Source: Beroe ovata
Lineage: Eukaryota; Ctenophora; Nuda; Beroida; Beroidae
Length of the DNA: 39,164 nucleotides
Assembly: GCA_946803715.1 (NCBI GenBank)
Contig: CAMPET010000019.1
Span: forward strand, 547,138 to 586,301
Direction: 5' to 3'
This document shows positions 18,356 to 29,931 of the stretch, one piece after another. The notes under the pieces were generated by a model. That model did not search any database and was not told the DNA's origin. It saw only the letters and a program-made list of their open reading frames with translations. Both the position numbers and the translations under genes were made by a program. Position 1 is the stretch's first letter. Every line of letters begins with the position of its first letter.

Positions 18356-21064
18356 ATGGTGGCGAGGAACAGAGTTGTGATTTTGTGCTGTGCATTGAGC
18401 GGACACGCAGTCAACATCATACCATTCTCGTACGGACTGTTCCTGGTGAGTAAATATCCCAAGTGAAATGGAAACGTCCCGTTGGATACACACCGGAACT
18501 CCCAAATCATTTCTTTTTCTGTTGGGGTAGTTTCCCCTCTAAAAAGTTGTATGGTATTTTTCAGCCGTACGTGTACAGCTATCTTCATGAGTTCACGCCC
18601 ACTCTCACACTATCGGACATGCACATACACGCCCCTCTATGCCTAGCTGTGGGAACGGGCACAGCATGGACATTCGGCATTTTCCAGGTGAGCCACCCCT
18701 CCCTCCTCCCCTGTTGTTGTCATGGTGATTACCATGGTAACCCCGATACCACGGTTACCACACTCTTTGCAGAGGTATGTCAGGGAGAGGGTACTCCAAG
18801 TGCTCAATGGATTAGGGCTGGTGGTGTGGATGTTAGTTCTCTACAAGTTTGGCACAAACTACGCAGTCATCACATTTGTCCTAGGTGAATAATACATCCA
18901 ATAGGACATTAGGAAACCTGATTTAGATAACGGGACCGGCGGGGTGTGAACTTCGCATATATTACATCTGTGACCGAAGCACGATTGTCAGCATGTATCG
19001 GTTTCCACGCGGGTCAGCTGCACGTGTACTTCTCACAACGTGTAACGGAGGAGGGTAAAAACTACCCGGGAACAGCCAATGGTCTGTACGGGTTCTTCTT
19101 CGGACTCGCCGGTACGTGTCTCCTCCCACAACTATGTAGTTTCTGAGTGCAAAACTCTTCCTCCCCTGACCCCTGCTATATTGACCACTATCCAGGCATC
19201 TGGGGAAACATATTGAGTGGATTACTGATAAACCCTCACGGAGTTACGCCACAGATGGCGAGTTCGAACTCCAGCATATCCAACATTACGTGAGTTACCA
19301 TGGCAACGCGTTATCAAGCACTCGTTATCACGCACGTGAGTAACGATGACAACGCGTTATCATGCGAGTATAAAACTCTCACGTGTTCAGGTACGTGTTT
19401 GAGGACAAGGATGTTTTGAAGAGAGTACCTGTCAACTGGCTGGCTCTGGCTGCCATCATGTTCGTCTTACAACTACCAGGATTCTTCTTCGTAGGTACAG
19501 TAAAAGTGGTGTCAGCAATAATGGTGTCAGTGAGAACTGAGAGTGGTGTCAGCGAGAGTGGTGTCAGCGGGAACGGTGCAAATATTATTATTCCCACAGC
19601 AAAGACGGACAATGAATCGGAAAGATCAGAACTTCTGAAGAGCAAGGAAGTGACGCAGGCAACACAGACAGAAGGGGAAGGGAATGAGAGTGAGATAGGG
19701 GTCTTCTCGCCCACCGGAATGACTCTCTTCCTCATCACTGTGAGTTGGGGAAGTATTGATCATGTCTGGTATGCGTGTGCCTGGACTAAAAACGTTTTCG
19801 GTCCAGATGCACGCTCACACGTATCATTAAAAAACCGCGACAATCCTAAACTAATCTATGTGAGTCTCACAAAGATTCACTGTGTAGGTGTTTACATGCT
19901 TGTTTATTGCTATGTGTATTGTGTGATGGTATTGTGATCGTGAAATATTCACCAGATAGGTATAGGAGTAAGCAGCATGAGCGCATTCGACCTCTTCAAA
20001 GATTACGGATTGAGGAAAATCGATGACGATTATTTCCTAAATATAGCGGGTAAGTGTCACGTATATCTCCTCTGATTTTCGGGTCCTGTTTCTAGTGGAT
20101 CGAGCGATGTGAGGCACGAGTAGCGAATGAAGCGTGAGGAGTGGGGAGTGAGGAGTGAGGAGTGGGGAAGCGGGTACGTTCCACATCCTCTCATTGTAGT
20201 TATGGAACGAGCAGTGAGGAATGAGTAGCTAATAATGAGTGAGGAAAGAGGACTGTGAAGTGAGGATTGAGGTCATAACCCCATCCCTCTCACCTCTTCA
20301 GGGGCTTTTATCCCGTTTGTTGGGGCTCTTGGGAGGATAATATGGGGAATCCTGTGTGATAGGTTCAGTTTCCGGAAGTTGCTAATAGTTGGGAACGCGC
20401 TTACCTCAATATTGCTGGTATAGTGTGAATTCTGGTATCTATGATAGGAAGCTAGATCATATCTTGCTGCAAATGAGCTCAGTGCTCCCTTCCTAATTCA
20501 GCTCTCACTCCCTACACCCTCCACTCCCTTCACTCTCTATCCACAGTGTATGATGTACGTAAGTAGGGGTAACAAATACCACTACGTGTTCAACACTGCC
20601 ATACTGTCAGTCATGCCCGGGATGATGACATTACTCCCGCCCGCTATCAAACTCTACATGGGAACCCGCAACATCGCCCTCGAATACGGGCTGGTACTTA
20701 CCGGGGAGGTTAGTCAGACCAGCCTCGCTGAGGGGGTGATCCGCTCCCAATTCTTTGAGAGAAGGGGGCAAAGAGGAGAGGCAATTCCCTCCGCCCTTTC
20801 CTTCTCTCGCAAGAGGACAGAGTGAATGAGTGTGGTTATCTCCCTGTACTGCCCTGTGCTCAGTGTGTACTGCCCTGTGCTTTCCCTCGCAACACATGTT
20901 AAATTCTCTGTTCTATCATATTTCAGGTGTTCGGCTGCGTGTTCTACCTCCTCCTTACCTCACTACTCAGACGTTTCCTGGACGATTTGGTGTTGGTCTT
21001 GCTACTCAGCATACCCACGATCATATCAATCCTACCAATCGCAGTCTTTATCAGAGAGCCGTGA
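18356..21064 (+). CDS. MFS transporter 1 (oxalate/formate antiporter- or MCT-like), 11 exons, 430 aa
   Basis: Multi-pass secondary transporter of the major facilitator superfamily; substrate unknown, probably a small carboxylate by family resemblance. Exons: 18356-18445, 18565-18687, 18773-18884, 18992-19111, 19196-19289, 19391-19494, 19600-19739, 19956-20049, 20302-20417, 20547-20708, 20927-21064, all GT-AG and phase-consistent. TM1 is RVVILCCALSGHAVNIIPFS; later come GTGTAWTFGIF, the GFHAGQLHVYFS helix, YGFFFGLAGIWGN, and FEDKDVLKRVP before TM6. A charged central loop (EVTQATQTEGEGNE) precedes SPTGMTLFLIT at TM7. GRIIWGILCDRFSFRK matches the MFS G-R-x3-G-x3-D-R loop motif between TM8 and TM9. 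The intron at 19495-19599 is 105 nt with no stop, so its retention would insert 35 codons. It is followed by a paralog with identical exon structure. Confidence 0.88.
20085..20275. repeat. Degenerate GAGGAGTG repeats in a transporter 1 intron
   Basis: Imperfect copies of GTGAGGAGTGGGGA and related ATGAGTGAGGA strings fill the intron before the exon at 20302. Confidence 0.6.
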
Positions 21065-21949
21065 CTTTGTGTATATATCGTGTGTATTTCATTTCAACCG
21101 AGTTTGAATTCCCTCGGCTCGCGAATAGATCTGTTTGTGATTGCAGATTATTCAAAGTTCACAGTTATGCTAAGCCAATCAATGTCAATTAATGTGAAAT
21201 CGTTATCCATTTTCAGATGACATTCAGCCTATACAAACAGAGTTTTATTGGTTTAACGTGATGCTGTTCATTACCTTATCAACACATTGAACATACATGA
21301 GAGAAATATATGCTAATGAAAGTATGGTGATCATATGGTTGTTGTCTGCCAAGTGGTAACCCCTGTAATTCGATTATTCACCCTCGTGTACAGATTAGGG
21401 GTTGTATAAGGGGGACAGGAAGAGAGAGGGCTCAGAGAGGGGAGGGAGGACTGATATCGCTTATCAGTCCTGATAGAATACGAGGTGGTTCACACTGAAT
21501 TTCAGATCACAACCATCCACTGCTCTCTACACACCGTCCTGTACGATGGTAAACAGTTGTATTTTCTTATCGCCACATCGTGAGAAACACAGTGAATATT
21601 TTATACTGAATCACATGAATTTGATTGTAATTTGAATGTAATTGATAAAGTTTCGCTCCGGTTTGGCAACCAGTTTAACCATTGCCATGTGTTTGCATAT
21701 GAGCGAGTAACATCGTTACTTTCAGCTCTGTGTAACATGTTACACATTGTTACATATTCAGAACTATTCCATAATGTAATCAGTGTGATTGTATGCCACT
21801 TTAATAAGGGAGCATCGTGTTATGGAATTAGAGGGCAAATTTCAGTAGACACGCATGTCCATGTAGTTAGATGCCACATTTGCCACTGTATTTCTATGAT
21901 ACTTGCGTTTGATATGGTTTGATATACAACAACAGTATTATCTTTAGTT
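21065..21949. other. Intergenic spacer between the two transporter genes
   Basis: AT-rich sequence of about 885 bp without a recognised exon. It must hold the 3' UTR of transporter 1 and the promoter of transporter 2. No canonical AATAAA was seen soon after 21064, and no clear core promoter. Confidence 0.5.
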
Positions 21950-24493
21950 ATGTGCCAGATGCGTCCTATGTCCAGGAATAAGCTTGTGATTTTGTGTTGT
22001 TCGCTAGGCGGCCACGCGGTCAACATTGTTCCCTTCTCTTATGGCATTTTGTTGGTAAGTTGGTGGGAACCCCCTCACCCCCTGATGTTTTGGGGTTGAA
22101 CCCCCTATTTTTGAGAGAATTGAACACCCCAAATATGCATGATTTTGCGCCAAATAACGCACCACTTTCAGCCGTACATATTTTCCTATATCAGACAGTA
22201 TGACCCATCAATCACACTATCCAACATGCACATCCATGCGCCGCTTTGCCTGGCCGTAGCCACAGGAACAGCATGGACATTCGGCATATTCCAGGTAAAA
22301 ACTTGGCAATCACCCAAAATCACACGTGCTACTTAATCTTAGGTCCATCTCATCGTAGTTCATCACACACAAACACACCCTGTAGAAATACGTGAAGGAG
22401 CGGGTGCTCCACATCCTGAATGGAGCAGGACTCACGCTCTGGCTAGGCTTACTCTACTTCGTGGGACGAAATTTCTATGCGCTCACCGCCATAATAGGTA
22501 AGTGACGCTATGGTGACATTGTCATTCCGATAAGGCTTGTCTTGCGGAAATTGAAGAAAATAGGAATGCTGAGAACAAACGATCCATGTGACACCCGAAG
22601 CTTGTGCCAATTGTCGTGTGTCAATCCACTATTGTGTGATGACGTCATCTCCCCCCGTACACAGCATGTTACGGCTTCCACGCGGGTCAGCTGCACGTGT
22701 ACTTCTCACAACGTGTAACGGAGGAGGGTAAAAACTACCCGGGAACAGCCAATGGTCTGTACGGGTTCTTCTTCGGACTCGCCGGTACGTGTCCCCCATT
22801 CCGTCCACTAATGGGGGAGTTCAAAACAGGAAGCTTCTTCGCATGTGTAATTCTCTTCTCATTCAGGCATGTGGGGTAACATAATGGGCGGATCACTGAT
22901 AAATCCTGACAGTGTCAAACCTCAGCTCATCAAATCCAACTCAACATCGTCTGGAACATCGTGAGTGACTCATAACTTCTCGATATATAAAATATAAATG
23001 AGTCTCTGCGTGTGGTATCCATCGGCAAATGTCCAAATATCGCATCGTCTGATGCGACTATTATTTCAATCTTCTAATCCATGAATCATGTCTCCACGAC
23101 AGGTACATATTCGAAGACGGAGGTGTCTTGGCGAGTGTGCCATGGAACTGGGTGATACTGGCAGTCGTCAGCTTTGCTCTTTTATTCCCGGGATTCTTTG
23201 TAATAGGTGAGTCAATGAATCACGAGTTCAACACAAATTGATCGGAGTTAACGATGATCACTGAATCACGCTGAGAGATCTTATCAGTGATCTAAGTATC
23301 GCCAGCTTCCCCCGGGATTATTATCATGAAGGCAGCACATCTCTATCTCAGCAAAAGTGAAGGAGACAGAGGAGAGGAAACGACTGCTGAGCGTGGGAGA
23401 TGATGAGGAGACAATCACAGATTGTCAGAGGAGGAAAGAGGAGAGGGAACAGTGGGAGGAGGAGGAAGTGAGCGTGTTCTCACCCACCGGCTTGACACTA
23501 TTCCTTATCACAGTAAGATTGTAATTGTAGCTATATTAAGTATCCCATATGATCAGTATGAAAATTGATCAGGATCGAAAATGACCGGCTCCAAAGTCAT
23601 GATATCCATTTCAGATTAGTATTGGAGTGAGTAGCATGTGTGCTTTCGACCTTTTTAAGGACTACGGACTCAAAGTTATCGACGATGATAACTTTCTCAA
23701 CGTAGCAGGTCAGAGATAAACCCTCCTCCATACAACAGCTGTGTTTATGTATATTTTATCATATCACGAAAACGACCCACTCCGTATTTGGGGATGTATT
23801 GAGAATATCATGAAAACGACCAACTTCGCTTTCAGGGATCATCATACCGTTTGTGGGAGCTATAGGACGAATAGCGTGGGGTATGCTAGGGGATTATATA
23901 GGGTTTAAAATCCTATTCCTGTGTGGAAATACACTCACATTCATATTACAGGTAACTTGCTAGTACTGAGTGAAACACTCAATAACATTGAGTGAAACGT
24001 TCACAGTGTGAACTTCACACCCTCTCCCTTCACTCATTATCCACAGTGTATGATGTACGTGAGTAGGGGTAACAAGTACCACTACGTATTCAACACTGCC
24101 ATACTGTCAGTCATGCCCGGGATGATGACACTACTCCCGCCCGCTATAAAACTCTACATGGGAACCCGCAACATCGCCCTCAAATACGGGCTCGTCCTTA
24201 CCGGGGAGGTTAGTCAGACCAGCCCCGGCGCCCCGCAGGGGAGGTGGGGCAGGGAGTAAATGGGAGGGGGAGAGATACAAACTGGGAGGGGAAGCGGGAA
24301 TCGGGAATTTCAACCCCTTGCGCGCAATATCCACTAATTAAAATATCAGGTAATCGGGTGCGTGTTCTATCTGCTGCTTACCTCATTCCTGAGACGATTT
24401 CTCAACGATCTGGTACTTGTGATTCTGCTGGGGATGCCCGCAGCACTTTCCATCATTCCAACAGTCATTGCCATCAAAAACATCAAACCTTGA
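21950..24493 (+). CDS. MFS transporter 2, tandem paralog, 11 exons, 444 aa
   Basis: Exons: 21950-22054, 22172-22294, 22386-22497, 22665-22784, 22867-22960, 23103-23206, 23352-23512, 23615-23708, 23836-23951, 24047-24208, 24350-24493, all GT-AG and in phase. Exon sizes equal those of transporter 1 for seven exons; the differing ones are the two termini, the central-loop exon and exon 3 boundaries in length only by context. The ATG at 21950 is the first after an in-frame stop; the ATG at 21968 aligns better with the paralog start. Matching landmarks are KLVILCCSLGGHAVNIVPFS, TGTAWTFGIF, GFHAGQLHVYFS, YGFFFGLAGMWGN, SPTGLTLFLIT and GRIAWGMLGDYIGFK; here the loop motif has D-Y where the paralog has D-R. 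The central loop is strongly charged (EERKRLL, KEEREQWEEEE). Exons 4 and 10 are nearly identical to the paralog at nucleotide level, the rest is diverged. Confidence 0.88.
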
Positions 24494-24538
24494 GAGAAGT
24501 GTACGAATTTAGGGACACATAGATATGCCAGTGACAGG

Positions 24539-24544
24539 AATAAA
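24539..24544 (+). terminator. PolyA signal AATAAA of transporter 2
   Basis: Perfect AATAAA 46 nt after the stop codon at 24493. Confidence 0.65.
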
Positions 24545-25420
24545 GAATGAATACAAAGTTGATCAGGACTATTTGAAGCATTTTTGTTGAATTATTTAAG
24601 CCTGAAGAACTTTGACCCATAAACTATCATTTTGATACCTTTTCGTATTAAAAGCTCTTCGTGGACTCAGCTTAGAAGTAGATTGATGCATTATATAGCT
24701 TATTTCCACTTAATATTTGAGTCAGGCGGCACTCTCACACGAAGTTATGTCGGTAATATGTAGAGGTGTAACATACCGCTTTTATTTGAAGTTACATAAA
24801 AAATTGTTGGCCTCAATGTAACATGGTAGGGAACTATCATTCGTAGCAGTAATATATATTCAGTAGTGAATCTTGCTACAATACGTGCGATATGAATGAT
24901 TTATCTTTACGACCATTTTCTACGACTAGAAGTAAAATGTAGACAAATTTTAATGCGCGTGCGCAAGAAAATTATTCGCTCGTGCGCAAAGTACCTGCAG
25001 TTTCGTACTATCTTGATTTTGTGTTACAGCGCGCTACGTAAAATTCACGAGCAGGCTCTCATATTGATGATTTTGTGTCACAAATGGCAATTATATACAC
25101 ATTTTCTTCCCGTGAAACATTTTTCTGGTTTTCGCAGATCTGATATCACAATGGAGAATATTCGTCATTTACATCACAGTCGTGTTCTGGAATCTGAATC
25201 AGGTAGACGAACTGCAATAGTTAGTTAAATTGTTTCAATCGTTGAAATACAGTGAGACAGTTGAAACCCCATAGTCTACAAACTACAAATACTCAATACA
25301 GCAAAGTGCAGCTATAAAACTATTTAAATTGATAGAAATCAATATGTGTGTGCATTGTTTAACTGATTCGCTTTAGATCAAAAGATAGCTTGAGATAGCC
25401 CATCAACATGATAATATGAG
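24545..25420. other. AT-rich intergenic region, no gene seen
   Basis: A 110-codon open frame at 24896-25228 shows no domain, splice support or compositional sign of coding. The convergent genes on both sides place their 3' ends here. Confidence 0.5.
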
Positions 25421-25423
25421 TAC

Positions 25424-25429
25424 TTTATT
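25424..25429 (-). terminator. PolyA signal AATAAA (minus) of FKBP2
   Basis: TTTATT on the plus strand, about 92 nt beyond the FKBP2 stop codon at 25521. Confidence 0.6.
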
Positions 25430-25520
25430 ATAATTATGTGGATAAAGATAGCTTGAGATAAGCTATAGGATAGCTAGAGATCTATAGATACAATATCAAT
25501 AGTATCTATTGTGAGCAAGT

Positions 25521-28500
25521 CTAGAGTTCAGATTTGGCATTCTTAATCTCCAACAACTCCACCTCAAAAACTAGGGTAGCACCTCCTGAAATCAAAGCGA
25601 CTGCTAACCATAGTATGATATGCAGTCACAACTCAATGACAAGTTGACTGGTGCCAACAACATCACAACCACACATGACTGACAATCAGACATAGCTCAT
25701 TCAGATGTACGGAGAACAATGAAAATTCTATATCGTGTGGCCCTGCATCGCTTCCCATAGGCGGTATCTGCCATATGACTCTAAAGCTTCCACTTCGGAA
25801 GAAACCTAAATTTTCTCGACTTTCTCGATGAGCTAGCCCAAAAATTCCTCCAGATTCAGATTTTACGTCAAAAAATAGGCCGGGAACACATATTTTAAGT
25901 ATTTTTTCGACAAAATGGGTTTTGCCGTTTTTCAGTGTGTCCCATTGATTTTCGTGTTTTTGCAGGTATTGCTTCCCACAGGTTTGAAATCGTGATTTGG
26001 GCGTGGCTTCACGGCGAGTATGGACTCGACATGATCGTAATGTGAACTGATACTTTTAGTGTAAGAGTAGGAGAGATGATTCAGTGAAGATTAGGCATCG
26101 TAAGTACCCGTATAGCCTCCTATAGAGACCTCTAAAAACGGAGTATAAAAGTGTGCGTGCAATCGCTACACTTTCCACCGATAGTCGATACTCCGGTCGA
26201 AAATCCGAAGAAAATTTTTTGTCCCATTTTCATGCAAATACCATGGATCCTCATGTAATTTTGGACGCAGAAGCGATTCCCGGGAAAATTTTGGTCCCAT
26301 CTTGCTTCCCTGAGGCGGTTTCTGCCATATGACTCTGAAGCTGCCACTTCGGAAGAAACCTGAATTTTCTCGAATTTCTCGATGAGCTAGCCCAAAAATT
26401 CCTCCAGATTCGGATTCTACGTCAAAAAATAGGCCGGAAACACATATTTTCAGTATGTTTTTCGACAAAAAGGGTTTTGCCGTTTTTCTGTGTGTCCCAT
26501 TGATTTTCGTGTTTTTGCAGGTATCGCTTCCCACAGGTTTGAAATCGTGATTTGGGCGTGGTTTCATGACGTGTATGGACTCGACATGATCGTAATGGGA
26601 ACTGATACTTTTAGTGTAAGAGTAGGAGAGATGATTTAGTGAAAATAAATCATCCAAAGTACCCGTATAGCCACCTTGAGACACCTCTAAAAACGAAGTA
26701 TAAAAGTGTGGGTGCAATCACTACACTTTCCACCGATACTCCGGTCGAAAATCCGAAGAAAATTTTTTGTCCCATTTTCATGCAAATACCATGGATCCTC
26801 ATGTAATTTTGGACGCAGAATCAATTCCCGGGCAAATTTTGGCCCCATCTCGCTTCCCATAGGCGGTATCTGCCGTATGACTCTAAAGCTTCCACTTCGG
26901 AAGAAACCTAAATTTTCTCGAATTTCTCGATGAGCTAGCCCAAAAATTCGTCCTGATTCGGATTCTACGTCAAAAAATAGGCCGGGAACACATATTTTCA
27001 GTATGTTTTTCGACAAAATGGGTTTTGCCGTTTTTCAGTGTGTCCCATTGATTTTCGTGTTTTTGCAGGTATTGCTTCCCACAGGTTTGAAATCGTGATT
27101 TGGGCGTGGCTTCATGGCGAGTATGGACTCGACATGATCGTAATGTGAACTGATACTTTTAGTGTAAGAGTAGGAGAGATGATTCAGTGAAGATTAGGCA
27201 TCGTAAGTACCCGTATAGCCTCCTATAGAGACCTCTAAAAACGGAGTATAAAAGTGTGCGTGCAATCGCTACACTTTCCACCGATAGTCGATACTCCGGT
27301 CGAAAATCCGAAGAAAATTTTTTGTCCCATTTTCATGCAAATACCATGGATCCTCATGTAATTTTGGACGCAGAAGCGATTCCCGGGAAAATTTTGGTCC
27401 CATCTTGCTTCCCTGAGGCGGTTTCTGCCATATGACTCTGAAGCTCCACCTTCGGAAGAAACCTAAATTTTCTCGAATTTCTCGATAAGCTAGCCCAAAA
27501 ATTCCTCCTGATTCGGATTCTACGTCAAAAAATAGGCCGAGAACACATATTTTCAGTATGTTTTTCGACAAAATGGGTTTTGCCGTTTTTTAGTGTGTCC
27601 CATTGATTTCCGTGTTTTTGCAGGTATTGCTTCCCACAGGTTTGAAATCGTGATTTGGGCGTGGTTTCATGGCGAGTATGGACTCGACATGATCGTTATG
27701 TGGACTGATACTTTTAGTGTAAGAGTAGGAGAGATGATTTAGTGAAAATTTGGCATCGTAAGTACCCGTAAAGCCACCTTTAGAGACCTCTAAAAACGAA
27801 GTATAAAAGTGTGGGTGCAATCACTACAATTTCTACCGATATTCCGATCGAAAATCGGAAGAAAATTTTTTGTCTCATTTTCATGCAAATACCTTGGATC
27901 CCCATGTAATTTTGGACGCAGAATCGATTCCCGGGAAAATTTTGGTCCCATCTCGCTTCCCTGATGCGGTTTCTGCCATATGACTCTAAAGCTTCCACTT
28001 CGGAAGAAACCTGAATTTTTTCGAATTTCTCGATGAGCTAGCTCAAAAATTACTCCAGATTCGGATTCTACGTCAAAAAATAGGCGGGGAACACATATTT
28101 TCAGTATGTTTTTCGACAAAATGGGTTTTGCCGTTTTTCAGTGTGTCCCATTGATTTTCGTGTCTCCTACAGGTTTGTCCGACACTCCGATCGAAAATCC
28201 GAAGAAAATTTTTTGTCCCATTTTCATGCAAATACCATGGATCCCCATGTAATTTTGGACGCAGATTCGATTCCCGGGCAAATTTTGGCCCCATCTCCCT
28301 TTCCTGCCGTCTGACTTCAAGAACAACGCGTCCACTATCCATGGTAACGGGCATAATTCTAGTTCAAAACCAGAAGTGCTGATTCAGCACGTGCAACGCT
28401 CCACGGGACACAAGTGAACAAACTCACAAATAACATGGTAACTCATGTACCTGGTATAGCATTACCAGCACCCCTGTCTCCATACCCCAAGTGCGGGGGT

Positions 28501-29390
28501 ATGGTCAGCTTTCTCTGATCACCGGGACACATACTGAAAACAGGAATTGTTTGTGTGTGTGCGTGTGTGCGTGTCTGTGTATGTGTGTCTGTGTCTGTGT
28601 GTGTCTGTGTCTGCTTGTGTCTGTGTCTGTGTATGTCAGTATGTGTGTGTCTCTATGTGTGTGTGTGTTTGTGTCTCTATGTGTGAGAGTGTGTGTCTGC
28701 TGTCTGTGTGTCTGCTTGTGTTGGTGTCTGCGTGTGTCTGTGTTGGTGTGTGTCTGTGCAACAGGGGGAAGCGAATTAGCGACAACCCATAGGGCGGGGG
28801 TGGGTGTTATAGGAGATGCTCACTTGAGTAAGCCTTGGTCCCATCCCTTGATCACTTGACCAACTCCAATGGTGAACTCAAAGGGAGTTCCGCGGTCTCT
28901 AGAACTGTCGAACTTTGAACCGTCCGATTTCAGGGTTCCCTGGTAGCACACGTGGTTATGCACCACGTGACCCAATACTATACTTACCACGTGAGTGACA
29001 CAATGACACGCGCGACAGATGTGGCACACGTCACAGTAATTACCGTGTAGTGCATAGATAACTTGTCGTTTTTCTTACTTTTCCTTGCACACTCATTCTT
29101 CTTCTTGACACCTGTGTTTGAGTGAACAGTGTGTTAATTGCATGCTCCAATCATACCATACTCTAGGCACACATCATATTTTCATGACTTGACTAACCCT
29201 AGAAGACAAAAATCATATTATTTGTTCTATAGTCCCCACTATCTATATCCAACTATCTATTCCTAACTTCTTATCTAGGCGTGACTATGATTTGCAAGGA
29301 GAACCACAATTGACATATGTAACCTATCTGAAGTTGTTGAGAGGCCGCAATGGTGATCAACACCAAGGCAATGACTGCAAACCGAAACAT
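25521..29390 (-). CDS. FKBP2: FKBP2/FKBP13-type ER peptidyl-prolyl cis-trans isomerase, 132 aa
   Basis: Catalyses cis-trans isomerisation of Xaa-Pro bonds in proteins folding in the ER lumen. Five exons: 29390-29324, 29111-29044, 28939-28824, 28533-28451, 25585-25521, phases 1, 0, 2 and 1, all GT-AG. A signal peptide ([17 protein letters not shown]) is followed by [13 protein letters not shown], as in vertebrate FKBP2 with its LQIGVKKR. The FKBP fold follows: [23 protein letters not shown], then [13 protein letters not shown] with the Val-Ile-Trp pocket residues, [17 protein letters not shown], and [16 protein letters not shown] at the end. The C-terminus is KSEL, a KDEL-type retrieval signal where human FKBP2 has RTEL. 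Length is close to the 142 aa of the human protein. The last intron (2865 bp) is almost entirely a tandem repeat. Confidence 0.95.
25745..28330. repeat. Tandem array of about 545-bp units (about 4.7 copies) in FKBP2 intron 4
   Basis: Landmark CTTCGGAAG recurs near 25793, 26346, 26894, 27451 and 27996, spacing about 541-557 bp. Units share GTTTTTGCAGGTATTGCTTC, AGTGTAAGAGTAGGAGAG, a TATAAAAG box and CATTTTCATGCAAATACC. Copies differ by scattered substitutions and small indels; the last is truncated. Long minus-strand open frames across the units (up to 183 codons) reflect few stop codons and not a conserved protein. A degenerate copy lies at 4185-4342. Confidence 0.9.
28547..28765. repeat. TG/TCTG-rich microsatellite in FKBP2 intron 3
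   Basis: Mixed TG, TCTG and TATG repeats just upstream, in gene direction, of the exon starting at 28533. They can serve as a CA-rich stretch before the acceptor. Confidence 0.85.
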
Positions 29391-29931
29391 GGCTGTAAAT
29401 AAAGGTCATTGGTAAGTGTCAGTTATCAGAAATGAGAAATTATAAAGCTAAATACCTAATTTTAGTATCAGTAATAGAGATTTTGGAGTTTGTGTGATTT
29501 TGATAAAATTAGACGACGTGAAATGATTAGAAATCTTATTAAAAATGTAAAAAAACTGTAAAATGCACCATGATATAGATCATCAATCAACATTCTGAAT
29601 TGAATAATGATAAAATATTAAATATCATCAACCATAGCAATGAATTTCAGAATTTTCTGTTCTTCCGACGGTTTACTGAAATTCACTGTTCTGTGAAAAA
29701 AGTGAAATGAATAAAATCAAGCATCATGAATGATTGTAAAACGAAAATTTAATATCAATTAACAATAACAATTAAATACCTCAAGTAGTTGGATACGATA
29801 TAGATTAGGCGAATCTGAAATCAAAACAACAATTTAACCATAGATCAGAATGGAGCAATGTTCCACTTTAACTTTGAGTTCAATAAGTTAAATAAGCAAT
29901 AAGCTTTATATATTGAGGTAAACTACGTTTC
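29391..29931. other. AT-rich spacer between FKBP2 and the zinc-finger gene
   Basis: No exon seen. It should contain the FKBP2 promoter and the zinc-finger 3' UTR. TTTAAT near 29745 would read ATTAAA on the minus strand and is a weak polyA candidate. Confidence 0.45.

Noticed and set aside
19495-19599. Reading the transporter 1 exon as continuous from 19391 to 19739
   Set aside because: The paralog has an intron here with the same phase, and GTACAG...TTCCCACAG signals are present in transporter 1.
24896-25228. 110-codon plus-strand open frame downstream of transporter 2
   Set aside because: AT-rich, no domain, no splice support, and located after the transporter polyA signal.
26166-26717. 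183-codon minus-strand open frame in the 545-bp repeats
   Set aside because: It recurs in shifted and broken forms in each unit, the unit is not a multiple of three, and the region is the spliced intron of FKBP2; no domain is recognisable.
28501-28860. Cys/Val-rich open frames over TG repeats
   Set aside because: Direct translation of TG microsatellite; same for the frames at 2788-3288 and 32539-33052.
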